NCBI RefSeq assembly: GCF_007692535.1
Contig: NZ_REBW01000144.1
Coordinates: forward strand, 1 to 46,439
DNA length: 46,439 nucleotides
Source: Thioalkalivibrio sp.
GTDB lineage: Bacteria > Pseudomonadota > Gammaproteobacteria > Ectothiorhodospirales > Ectothiorhodospiraceae
Direction of reading: 5' to 3'
Positions 1 through 12,028 of this stretch are shown here, piece after piece; the first letter of the stretch is position 1; each line of letters starts with the position of its first letter. The position numbers and the translations under genes were made by a program. The notes beneath the pieces are model-generated. The model was not told the origin of the DNA. It did not search any database and saw nothing but the letters and a program-made list of their open reading frames with translations.

Positions 1-91
1 TTTTTGCCTGGCGCGCCGATGACGCACGATCCCACTCTCGGTGGAAGGTCTGCCGGGATCCCGATGACCAACGACAGCACCGGAGACCCAG

Positions 92-3000
92 ATGTTCGAA
101 GAGGCGAAATTCCGGTCAAAGGTGAAGGCCGTGCTGTTCGATATGGACGGGGTGGTGACGGACACCGCGCGCGCGCACGCCGCTGCATGGAAACGCCTGT
201 TCGACGAATTTCTCGAGGCGCGCGCAAACCGCCTCGGCGAGGAGTTTCGACCGTTCGATCCCCGCGATGACTATCGCCGGTTTGTCGACGGAAAACCGCG
301 CGCCGACGGCATCAGGAGCTTTCTCGCTTCGCGGGGTATCGAACTGCCGGCCGGCAGCAGGGACGACGGCCCGGATGACGACACCGTTGCTGGTCTTGGC
401 AATCGCAAGAACCGGTATTTCCGCGCCTGGCTGGACGAAAATCGTGTCGAAGCTTACCCGGGAACCCTGAGGCTGCTCGAGGCCCTGCGCGATGGGGGTG
501 TGGCGACGGCTGTGTTCTCCTCGAGCCGCAATGCCGAGGCGGTGCTGGAAAGCGCCGCCTTGCTCGATCGCTTCGCTGCCCGGGTCGATGGTAACGATCT
601 GCTCCGGTTGGACATCCCCGGCAAGCCGGACCCTGCGATGTTGCTGGAGGCGGCCCGGCAACTGGAGGTCGCGCCGGCGGAGTGTGCGGTCTTCGAGGAC
701 GCCGGCATCGGTATCGAGGCCGGTGTCGAGGGCGGGTTCCACCCGGTGATCGGTGTCGCCCGCAACGATCACGGCGATCGATTGAAGGAGGCAGGTGCCG
801 ACCTCGTGATTCGCGATCTGGCCCAACTTCGCTTCACCCCCGCGGACGGTCTGACTCTGCGCACGCTCGACAATCTGCCCTCGGCCCTGGATCGTGAGAA
901 CGACATTCGCAGCCGTCTGAAAACCAGCGATCCCGCGGTGTTTCTGGATTACGACGGCACTCTGACACCGATCGTCGATGACCACACGAAGGCGCTCCTG
1001 GCCGACGATATGCGGGCGACGGTGGCGGCTCTTGCCCGACGTTGCACGGTGGTGATCGTGAGCGGCCGTGATCTGGCGAAACTGCGTGAGCTGGTTGGGC
1101 TGGATTCCGTGTGGTTTGCGGGCAGCCATGGTTTCGAGATCGTCGGCCCAGAAGGTGCTTCCCGGGGCCTGGAGAAAGGCGAAGAATTTCTCCCGGAACT
1201 CGATGAACTGGAGCGCGGCTTGAAGGATCAACTGGCCGGCATCGACGGGCATTCGCTGGAACGGAAGAAGTTCTCGATCGCGGTGCACTATCGCGGTGTC
1301 GCGTCCACGGACGTGGAGTCCCTGAAGTCCATCGTTGACAAGGTGTTGCAGGAACACCCGAGCCTGCGCCTGGGCCGTGGGAAGAAGGTCCTGGAGATCG
1401 GCCCCGATATCCATTGGAACAAGGGCGAAGCGGTGCGCTGGGTGCTGCAGGAACTGGAGGCAGACAACCCGGACCTGGTTCCGGTCTACGTCGGCGACGA
1501 CATCACCGATGAGGATGCGTTTCAGGCGCTTGCGGGGCAGGGGATCTGCATTGCCGTGCGCCACGACGAAGCCCGGGCGACCGCAGCCGACTACGCCGTG
1601 GATGACACGCTGGGTGTGAAACGCCTTCTCCAGTCATTGACCGGCGTCATTGCCGCGCGGGAGCAGGGTGCCGCTGCGATGCGCGAAACGGGTGCATGGT
1701 CGCTGACCTACTCGGGTTACCGGCCGACACAGGAAGGTCTGCGCGAGGCCCTGTGCACGCTCGGTAACGGCTACTGCGCCACCCGAGGCGCCTCGCCCGA
1801 TGCGCGGGCGGACGACGTGCATTACCCGGGGACGTATCTGGCTGGCGGCTACAATCGGCTGATCAGCGAAGTGGCCGGACGGAAGGTCGAAAACGAGGAC
1901 CTGGTCAATCTGCCGAACTGGCTGCCGCTGACCTTCCGCATCGATGACGGTGACTGGTTCCGGCTCGACGATGTGGAAATTCTGGCGCTGGACCAGGAAC
2001 TCGATGTCGTCCACGGCCTGCTGCACCGTAGCCTGCGCTTTCGCGACGCCGAAGGTCGCACGACCCACTGGCGGGAACAGCGACTGGTCAGCATGGACAC
2101 CCCTCACATTGCCGGTCTTTGCGTGGAGCTCACGGCGGAGGACTGGTCAGGTCGGATGACAGTGCGTTCGTCCCTCGACGGCAACGTGGTCAATGACGGC
2201 GTCGCCCGCTACCGCGGTCTGGCGAACCGTCATCTCGAGGTTCTGGCCGCGGAGCATCGGGGCGAGGATACGATCTTTCTTCATTCGCGCACCAACCAAT
2301 CCGTGCTCGGGATCGCCCAGGCGGCACGGACCCGCGTGTATCGGGGCGGCACCGAGATGGCCGCAGAGCGTCGGACGATCAGCGAAGAAGCGGGCATCGC
2401 CCAGGAGATTGCCTTTGCCCTGGCCGAGGGCGAAGCGGCCCGGGTGGAGAAGATCGTCGCATTGTACTCGTCGCGCGACTGGGCGATCTCCGAACCGGGG
2501 CTGGAGGCATTGCGGGGACTCGGCCGCACCGGTCGCTTCGATGTGATGCGTGCGCGGCACGAAAGAGCCTGGGCACACCTGTGGAACGAATGCGACATCG
2601 CCCTCGACGATGACGGGGCGCCAACGACGGAACTCAAGCTGCGCGTACACATCTTCCACCTGCTGCAGACGGCGTCGCGGCACTCGGTCGATCTCGACAC
2701 CGGTGTACCCGCACGCGGCTGGCACGGCGAGGCCTACCGCGGTCACATCTTCTGGGACGAACTGTTCATCTTTCCCTTCCTGAGCCTGCGCATGCCCACG
2801 CTGACCCGTGCCCTGTTGCGTTACCGCCATCGTCGCCTCGGCGAGGCAAGGCAGGCGGCTGCGGATGCCGGCTACCGGGGAGCCATGTATCCCTGGCAAA
2901 GCGGCAGTGATGGCCGGGAAGAGACCCAGCGGCTGCACCTCAACCCGAAGTCGGGCCGCTGGCTCCCGGACACCTCGCACCGGCAACGGCACATCAACTC

Positions 3001-4177
3001 GGCGATTGCCTACAACGTCTGGCAGTACTACCAGACCTCCGATGACCAGGAGTTCATGCACTTCTACGGCGCGGAGATGCTGCTGGAGATCGCACGCTTC
3101 TGGGCCAGTGCCTCGGTGTACAACCCGGGACTGGATCGCTACGAGATCAGGGGTGTGATGGGACCGGACGAATATCACACCGCCTATCCGGATACCGACC
3201 CGGAGGCTGCTGGGGGTGTGGACAACAACGCCTACACCAATGTGATGGCGGCCTGGGTGCTGACACGGGCACGGGACGTCATCGACCTGCTTCCCGAGAT
3301 GCGCTGGCGGCATCTGCGCGAGCGCATGGAACTGAGCGACGAAGAACTCGAGCTCTGGTACGACATCAGCCGGAAGCTCCGCGTGCCTATCCAGGACGAT
3401 GGCATCATCAGCCAGTTCGAGGGCTATGAGGATCTCGAAGAGTTCGACTGGGACGGCTATCGCAAGAAGTACGGCGACATCCATCGCCTGGACCGCATCC
3501 TCGAGGCCGAGGACGACACGCCGAACCGGTACAAGGTCTCGAAGCAGGCAGACGTGCTGATGCTGTTCTTTCTCTTCTCGGCGGAGGAGTTGGCGATGCT
3601 CTTCGAGCAGCTCGGCTACCCGTTCGATCCAGAGACGATTCCGCGGAATGTCGAATACTATCTTGCGCGCACCTCGCATGGCTCAACCCTGAGCCAGGTC
3701 GTGCATTCGTGGGTATTGGCGCGATCGGACCGTTCGCATTCGTGGAATCTCTTCCAAAGGGTCCTGGACAGCGATATCGCCGACATTCAGGGTGGCACGA
3801 CGCCCGAGGGCATTCATGTCGGTGCGATGGCCGGTAGCATCGACCTGGTCCAGCGTTGCTACCTGGGCATCGGGATGCGCGGCAATGTGCTGCACTTCGA
3901 TCCGGCATTCCCTTCCGAGCTGCATTGCGTCAAGGTACGGTTGCACTATCGCAACCAGACGCTGGAAGTGGAAGCCAACCACGATACGCTGCAGATCCGC
4001 AGCGGGGCATACACAACGAGGGCGATCACCGTTGCGTATCGCGGGCATTATCGTGAGATGGCACCCGGCGACAGCTGCCAGTTCCGTTTGCTCAAGCCGG
4101 AAGAGCGTGTGCGTGACGAAAATCGTCGCGCAGGAGAGCACTCGGAGGCACCGGCTCTTGAGCAGCCATCGCCATGA
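92..4177 (+). CDS. Three-domain fusion: beta-phosphoglucomutase-like HAD, trehalose-6-phosphate phosphatase, GH65 disaccharide phosphorylase
   Basis: The 1361-residue protein has three catalytic units. Residues ~10-250 are a beta-PGM-like HAD domain with 'FDMDGVVTDTA' (nucleophile and acid/base Asp), 'GKPDP' (Lys) and 'FEDAG'. Residues ~275-530 are an OtsB-type phosphatase with 'FLDYDGTLTPI' near 284 and 'GDDITDEDAF' near 468. Residues ~560-1340 are GH65, with 'GHIFWDELF', the catalytic acid in 'GPDEYH' near 1024, 'KQAD' near 1151 and the phosphate-binding 'HGST' near 1195. All signature residues are present. The architecture matches that known for mycobacterial OtsB1 (Rv2006). Inferred chemistry: T6P to trehalose, phosphorolysis to beta-glucose-1-P, then glucose-6-P. 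The GH65 substrate (trehalose, T6P, maltose or kojibiose) cannot be read from motifs. The start follows 'ggag'. It heads the glycogen/trehalose operon. Confidence 0.93.
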   Translation: MFEEAKFRSKVKAVLFDMDGVVTDTARAHAAAWKRLFDEFLEARANRLGEEFRPFDPRDDYRRFVDGKPRADGIRSFLASRGIELPAGSRDDGPDDDTVAGLGNRKNRYFRAWLDENRVEAYPGTLRLLEALRDGGVATAVFSSSRNAEAVLESAALLDRFAARVDGNDLLRLDIPGKPDPAMLLEAARQLEVAPAECAVFEDAGIGIEAGVEGGFHPVIGVARNDHGDRLKEAGADLVIRDLAQLRFTPADGLTLRTLDNLPSALDRENDIRSRLKTSDPAVFLDYDGTLTPIVDDHTKALLADDMRATVAALARRCTVVIVSGRDLAKLRELVGLDSVWFAGSHGFEIVGPEGASRGLEKGEEFLPELDELERGLKDQLAGIDGHSLERKKFSIAVHYRGVASTDVESLKSIVDKVLQEHPSLRLGRGKKVLEIGPDIHWNKGEAVRWVLQELEADNPDLVPVYVGDDITDEDAFQALAGQGICIAVRHDEARATAADYAVDDTLGVKRLLQSLTGVIAAREQGAAAMRETGAWSLTYSGYRPTQEGLREALCTLGNGYCATRGASPDARADDVHYPGTYLAGGYNRLISEVAGRKVENEDLVNLPNWLPLTFRIDDGDWFRLDDVEILALDQELDVVHGLLHRSLRFRDAEGRTTHWREQRLVSMDTPHIAGLCVELTAEDWSGRMTVRSSLDGNVVNDGVARYRGLANRHLEVLAAEHRGEDTIFLHSRTNQSVLGIAQAARTRVYRGGTEMAAERRTISEEAGIAQEIAFALAEGEAARVEKIVALYSSRDWAISEPGLEALRGLGRTGRFDVMRARHERAWAHLWNECDIALDDDGAPTTELKLRVHIFHLLQTASRHSVDLDTGVPARGWHGEAYRGHIFWDELFIFPFLSLRMPTLTRALLRYRHRRLGEARQAAADAGYRGAMYPWQSGSDGREETQRLHLNPKSGRWLPDTSHRQRHINSAIAYNVWQYYQTSDDQEFMHFYGAEMLLEIARFWASASVYNPGLDRYEIRGVMGPDEYHTAYPDTDPEAAGGVDNNAYTNVMAAWVLTRARDVIDLLPEMRWRHLRERMELSDEELELWYDISRKLRVPIQDDGIISQFEGYEDLEEFDWDGYRKKYGDIHRLDRILEAEDDTPNRYKVSKQADVLMLFFLFSAEELAMLFEQLGYPFDPETIPRNVEYYLARTSHGSTLSQVVHSWVLARSDRSHSWNLFQRVLDSDIADIQGGTTPEGIHVGAMAGSIDLVQRCYLGIGMRGNVLHFDPAFPSELHCVKVRLHYRNQTLEVEANHDTLQIRSGAYTTRAITVAYRGHYREMAPGDSCQFRLLKPEERVRDENRRAGEHSEAPALEQPSP

Positions 4178-4246
4178 CGCCTGTGTGAACGGCAATTGGA
4201 TCGCGGGCACCCCTAATGGATGGTAACGAGGAAGAGGATAAGACTC

Positions 4247-4564
4247 ATGGAAAATGGAGTGACTGTGATCGTCTGGCTGGTCTGGCTGGCCATTTTTCTG
4301 CTTGCCATACCGCTGGTTTTGCGAATCCGCCATCCTGAACAGAGGGCATTCGCTGCCTATCTGATCTTCGTCAGCATCTTTACCGTCGTGGCTGGCGTGC
4401 TGTTCTGGCTGTTGTCCTGGCTGGCCCTTGCCTTGGGGCTTGCGCCGATGCTGGAACGGGTCATTCCCGCGATCGTATTTCTGCTGCTGATCTTTGTCCC
4501 CGCGTTCGCACTCGCTTTCTGGCAGGCGCGCAAGCCGCGGTGGAGGAAAGCGCCGCCCCCTTGA
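4247..4564 (+). CDS. Small integral membrane protein, unknown function
   Basis: This 105-residue protein is mostly hydrophobic, with three likely membrane segments (roughly residues 4-26, 36-62 and 71-95) and a basic tail '[11 protein letters not shown]'. I chose the ATG at 4247 rather than the 4220 start because 'gaggaagagg' lies at the right distance upstream and the nine-residue extension is charged and unconserved-looking. I do not recognise the family. It lies between the trehalose fusion gene and glgB in the same orientation, so it is probably co-transcribed, but nothing in it points to a role in glycan metabolism. Confidence 0.75.
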   Translation: MENGVTVIVWLVWLAIFLLAIPLVLRIRHPEQRAFAAYLIFVSIFTVVAGVLFWLLSWLALALGLAPMLERVIPAIVFLLLIFVPAFALAFWQARKPRWRKAPPP

Positions 4565-4682
4565 ACGTTCGCTGGCGCCGCGATGGACTGCATACGGCCT
4601 CCGTTCTGGCGGGGGCGTGCCCTCCAATCCGCCATCTGCGCCGCTCCGAGCAATGAAAGACAGGCAAACCCGAGAGCGACCG

Positions 4683-6611
4683 ATGAAAAACCCTGCGCAA
4701 TCCGTCAAGCATGACGTCCCGATGCTGACCGAGCACGATGTCTATCTGTTCAAACAGGGCCGGCACACCAGGCTTTACGAAAAGCTGGGTGCCCATGTTC
4801 GGGAGGTCGGCGGCGTCGCGGGCGTGGGCTTCGGGGTATGGGCGCCCAATGCCAGGGAGGTTTCGGTCATCGGTGATTTCAACCAATGGCGTGCCGGCAG
4901 CCATCCGCTGCAGATCCGCGAGGACGACTCCGGGATCTGGGAGGGCTTCATTCCGGACCTCATGCCAGGGACTCAGTACAAATTCCATATCGCGTCCCGG
5001 CTCGAGGATTACGCGGCGGACAAGGGGGACCCCTTCGCGTTCTCCTGGGAGGAGCCCCCGGCGACTGCGTGCCGGGTCCGGGAACTGGATTACTCGTGGG
5101 ACGATGCCGCATGGATGGAACGGCGCCATCGGGCCAACGGCCTGGATGCCCCCTGGTCCGTCTACGAGATGCATCCGGGCTCCTGGCGGCGAGTGGCGGA
5201 GGAGGGCAATCGGGTGCCCACGTACCGTGAATTGGCGGAATGGCTGCCCGCCTATCTGGGCGAACTTGGCTACACCCACGTGGAATTGATGCCAATCACC
5301 GAACATCCCTTCTACGGGTCATGGGGTTACCAGACCACCGGCTATTTCGCGCCGACCGCCCGTTATGGAACGCCGCAGGACTTCATGCACCTGGTGGACC
5401 GCCTGCATCAGTCGGGAATAGGGGTGATCGTCGACTGGGTGCCTTCGCATTTTCCGGACGACGAACACGGGCTGCGGTATTTCGACGGCACCCACCTCTT
5501 CGAACACGCTGATCCCAAGAGCGGCTTCCACCCCGAGTGGCAGAGCTACATCTTCAACTACGGGCGTCACGAGGTTCGGTCCTTTCTGCTCAGCAGTGCG
5601 CTGTTCTGGCTGAAGCAGTACCACCTGGATGGGCTGCGCGTGGACGCGGTGGCCTCGATGCTCTACCTCGACTACGGCCGGCAGGAGGGCGAATGGATAC
5701 CCAACGAGCACGGCGGCAACGAAAACCTGGCGGCGGTGGATTTTCTGCGCGACCTGAACGAGGCGGTCTACCGGGATCTGCCCGGCACCCAGACCATCGC
5801 CGAGGAGTCCACTGCGTGGCCCATGGTCTCGAGACCAACGTACCTGGGCGGCCTGGGTTTCGGCATGAAATGGAACATGGGCTGGATGCACGACACGCTG
5901 GCCTATTTTGCGAACGACCCGCTGTACCGCAAGTATCATCACGACCAGCTGACCTTCAGCCTGGCCTACGCCTTCAACGAGAATTTCATGCTCGCCCTCT
6001 CCCACGACGAGGTGGTGCACGGCAAGGGCTCCCTGATCAACAAGATGCCGGGCGACGACTGGCAGAAGTTCGCCAACCTGCGGGCATTGTTCGGATACAT
6101 GTACGGACACCCGGGGAAGAAGCTGACGTTCATGGGTGACGAGTTCGGCCAGTGGCGCGAGTGGAGCCACGATCGCGGGTTGGACTGGGAACTGCTGGAG
6201 CAGCCAGCGCATCGTGGCCTCCGGCATTGGGTCGGCGATCTGAATCACTTCTACCGGAACCAGCCCGCGCTGTTCGAGCAGGACTTCGTCGCGGCCGGCT
6301 TCGAGTGGATCGACCGGCAGGACGTCGAGGAGAGCACCCTGAGCTTCCTGCGGAAGGCCAGAAACCCGGACGACATGATTCTCGTGATCTGCAACCTGAC
6401 GCCGGTGCCGCGTGACAACTACCGCATTGGGGTCCCGAGAGGCGGGTGGTGGCAGGAGATGCTGAACAGCGATGCCCAGACCTACGGCGGCAGCGGGCGC
6501 GGCAATCGGGGCGGCGTGGAGAGCGCGCCGGTGGGCGCGCACGGCCACTACCATTCGCTGGTCCTCGACCTGCCGCCGCTGGCGGTGCTGTTTCTGAAGC
6601 CGGGAGGTTGA
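4683..6611 (+). CDS. glgB: 1,4-alpha-glucan branching enzyme
   Basis: GlgB cuts alpha-1,4 chains and rejoins them through alpha-1,6 links. In this context it branches the polymer made by GlgE. The protein has an N-terminal CBM48-like region ('[19 protein letters not shown]') and a GH13 barrel with '[10 protein letters not shown]', '[15 protein letters not shown]' (nucleophile Asp ~321), 'AEEST' (acid/base Glu ~374) and '[10 protein letters not shown]' (Asp ~442), the diagnostic GlgB set. At 642 residues it is of the shorter form without an extra N-terminal module. The ORF track's 4494 start adds an implausible Arg/Ser/Pro-rich leader. ATG 4683 or, ten codons upstream, ATG 4653 are both possible, and neither has a strong Shine-Dalgarno. 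glgE follows after 6 nt. Confidence 0.96.
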   Translation: MKNPAQSVKHDVPMLTEHDVYLFKQGRHTRLYEKLGAHVREVGGVAGVGFGVWAPNAREVSVIGDFNQWRAGSHPLQIREDDSGIWEGFIPDLMPGTQYKFHIASRLEDYAADKGDPFAFSWEEPPATACRVRELDYSWDDAAWMERRHRANGLDAPWSVYEMHPGSWRRVAEEGNRVPTYRELAEWLPAYLGELGYTHVELMPITEHPFYGSWGYQTTGYFAPTARYGTPQDFMHLVDRLHQSGIGVIVDWVPSHFPDDEHGLRYFDGTHLFEHADPKSGFHPEWQSYIFNYGRHEVRSFLLSSALFWLKQYHLDGLRVDAVASMLYLDYGRQEGEWIPNEHGGNENLAAVDFLRDLNEAVYRDLPGTQTIAEESTAWPMVSRPTYLGGLGFGMKWNMGWMHDTLAYFANDPLYRKYHHDQLTFSLAYAFNENFMLALSHDEVVHGKGSLINKMPGDDWQKFANLRALFGYMYGHPGKKLTFMGDEFGQWREWSHDRGLDWELLEQPAHRGLRHWVGDLNHFYRNQPALFEQDFVAAGFEWIDRQDVEESTLSFLRKARNPDDMILVICNLTPVPRDNYRIGVPRGGWWQEMLNSDAQTYGGSGRGNRGGVESAPVGAHGHYHSLVLDLPPLAVLFLKPGG

Positions 6612-6617
6612 GAGCGC

Positions 6618-8615
6618 ATGGCACGCATCTTTCCCGAAGAAGGCAGGCAGCGGGTGATGATCGAAGCGGTCAGCCCGCAGGTGGATGGCGGACGCTTTCC
6701 CATCAAGCGAACGGTGGGTGAATCGGTGGTGGTCGAGGCCCGTGCTTTCGCCGATGGACATGATCGTCTCCGGTGTCTGCTGCGGCATCGACGGGAGGAT
6801 GGCGCGCTGTGGCACGAGACGCCGATGCTGCCGATGATCAACGATCGCTGGCGCGCCGAGTTCACGGTTCCGGATCTGGGCCGCTATCTCTATACCGTGA
6901 CCGGCTGGGTCGATGGCTTCCTCTCCTGGCTCCACGATCTGGAACGTCGCACCGAGCCGGAGGATATACGCGTGGCCCTCGTGATGGGCGCGGAACTGGT
7001 GGCTCGGGCGGGTGACCGTGCGGTCGGCGATGATGCTGAAACCCTGGTCCGTCTGGCCGAAGCGCTGCGCTCGGAAGATGATCTGCAGACACGCGTTGCG
7101 GTGGCCATGAGCACCGAGTTGGGTGATTTGATGGAGCGCTATCCCGACCGCAGCCTGGCCAGCGTCGACGAGCGCGAGCTGGTGGTGACGGTGGAGCCGG
7201 AACGGGCCCGTTTCAGCGCCTGGTACGAGGTCTTTCCCCGCTCCTGCAGCATGACCCCAGGAGTCCATGGGACCTTCAGGGATTGCGAGAAGTGGCTTCC
7301 GTACATTGCCGGGATGGGTTTTGACGTCCTCTACCTTCCGCCGATCCACCCCATCGGGCGCAGCAGACGCAAGGGACCCAACAACGCGCTCACAGCGGAC
7401 GCCGATGACCCGGGGAGTCCCTGGGCGATTGGCTCCGCGGAGGGTGGACATCTCAGCGTTCATCCGGAATTGGGAACGCTGGAAGACTTCCGCAGCCTCG
7501 TCGCCGGCGCACGCGACCATGGTCTGGAGGTCGCCCTCGACATTGCCTTTCAGTGTGCGCCCGACCACCCCTATGTGGCGGAGCATCCGGCGTGGTTCCG
7601 CCACCGACCCGATGGCAGCGTGCAGTACGCGGAGAATCCACCGAAGAAATACCAGGACATCTATCCCTTCGATTTCGAGACCGCCGACTGGCAGGGTCTT
7701 TGGACCGAGCTCGAGGGCATCTTCCGGTTCTGGATCGAGCAGGGCGTGCAGATTTTCCGGGTGGACAATCCTCACACCAAGAGCTTCGCGTTCTGGGAGT
7801 GGGTCATCGCCGAAATCAAGCGGGATTTTCCCGGGACCATCTTCCTGGCCGAAGCATTCGCGCGTCCCGCCGTGCTGCACGGGCTTGCCAAGCGCGGCTT
7901 CAGCCAGTCCTACAACTACTTCCCGTGGCGCAATACCAAGCAGGAACTGACCGCGTATTTCACCGAACTCACCCGAGGCGAGGGGAGGGAATACCTGCGG
8001 CCCAATCTCTGGCCCGCCACGCCGGACATCCTGCCCGAATACCTGCAGTTCGGAGGCCGGCCTGCGTTCATGATCCGCGCGACGCTGGCGGCGACCCTGG
8101 GCGCGAGTTACGGCATTTACGGCCCCGCCTTCGAGCTGATCGAGAACAGGCCCCGATGGCCGGGAACCGAAGAATATCTCGATTCCGAGAAATACCAGAT
8201 CAGGCACTGGGATCTCAGGCGGCCGGACAGCCTCAGAGACTACCTCGCACGCCTGAACCGCATCCGTCGCGAGAATCCCGCGTTGCAGTACGACGGAAAC
8301 CTGCGCTTCCACGTAGTGGACAACGACGAAATCCTCTGTTTCAGCAAGAGGACGGACGACGGAGTCAATGTCGTGCTGGTGGTGGTCAACCTCGATCCGG
8401 TGCATGTGCAGTCGGGATACGTGCAGCTCCCGGTCGAGGAATTCGGCCTGGATCCGGGGCATCCCTACCAGGTCCACGACTTGCTGAGCAACTCCCGGCA
8501 TCTGTGGCACGGAACGCGCAACTACGTAGCGCTCGATCCGCAGGCCGGTCCGGCGCACATCTTCCGTCTGCGACGCCGGCTGCGGTCCGAGCACGACTTC
8601 GACTATTACCTGTAA
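6618..8615 (+). CDS. glgE: Alpha-1,4-glucan:maltose-1-phosphate maltosyltransferase (GH13_3)
   Basis: GlgE extends alpha-1,4-glucan with maltosyl units from maltose-1-phosphate. The 665-residue protein has the family N-terminal domain, then a GH13 barrel with 'LPPIHPIGRSRRKGPNN', 'DIAFQCAPDHPYV', 'NPPKKYQDIYP', 'FRVDNPHTKSFAFWEW' (nucleophile Asp ~383) and 'FLAEAFARP' (acid/base Glu ~412). The 29-residue spacing of the catalytic pair equals that reported for Streptomyces GlgE1 (D394/E423). 'gggagg', at the glgB stop, serves as the ribosome site. Its donor would be produced by the maltokinase domain of the next gene, 12 nt downstream, and its product branched by GlgB upstream. That is the standard GlgE-pathway grouping. 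Confidence 0.97.
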   Translation: MARIFPEEGRQRVMIEAVSPQVDGGRFPIKRTVGESVVVEARAFADGHDRLRCLLRHRREDGALWHETPMLPMINDRWRAEFTVPDLGRYLYTVTGWVDGFLSWLHDLERRTEPEDIRVALVMGAELVARAGDRAVGDDAETLVRLAEALRSEDDLQTRVAVAMSTELGDLMERYPDRSLASVDERELVVTVEPERARFSAWYEVFPRSCSMTPGVHGTFRDCEKWLPYIAGMGFDVLYLPPIHPIGRSRRKGPNNALTADADDPGSPWAIGSAEGGHLSVHPELGTLEDFRSLVAGARDHGLEVALDIAFQCAPDHPYVAEHPAWFRHRPDGSVQYAENPPKKYQDIYPFDFETADWQGLWTELEGIFRFWIEQGVQIFRVDNPHTKSFAFWEWVIAEIKRDFPGTIFLAEAFARPAVLHGLAKRGFSQSYNYFPWRNTKQELTAYFTELTRGEGREYLRPNLWPATPDILPEYLQFGGRPAFMIRATLAATLGASYGIYGPAFELIENRPRWPGTEEYLDSEKYQIRHWDLRRPDSLRDYLARLNRIRRENPALQYDGNLRFHVVDNDEILCFSKRTDDGVNVVLVVVNLDPVHVQSGYVQLPVEEFGLDPGHPYQVHDLLSNSRHLWHGTRNYVALDPQAGPAHIFRLRRRLRSEHDFDYYL

Positions 8616-8627
8616 CAAGGGGGCGGT

Positions 8628-11959
<3,332 letters not shown>

Positions 11960-11963
<4 letters not shown>

Positions 11964-12028
11964 GGCTGCACAGCACCGAATGGGGCACGTGGTTGCGGCC
12001 GTTGTCTTTCTGCGCGGTTCTTGCATGA
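11960..12028 (+). CDS. Possible 22-codon leader ORF coupling treS-mak to malQ
   Basis: An ATG at 11960 overlaps the treS-mak stop as ATGA and is preceded by a G-run ('cgggggggcg') that could bind the ribosome. It reads 22 codons ('MRLHSTEWGTWL..') to a TGA at 12026-12028, which overlaps the likely malQ ATG at 12025, again as ATGA. malQ itself has no convincing Shine-Dalgarno, so stop-start reinitiation through this mini-ORF is a reasonable reading. No peptide family is recognised. It could simply be chance. The call rests on junction geometry, not conservation. Confidence 0.3.

Noticed and set aside
2147-3679. 510-codon antisense frame over the GH65 domain
   Set aside because: Shadow of the fusion gene. 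No recognisable domain.
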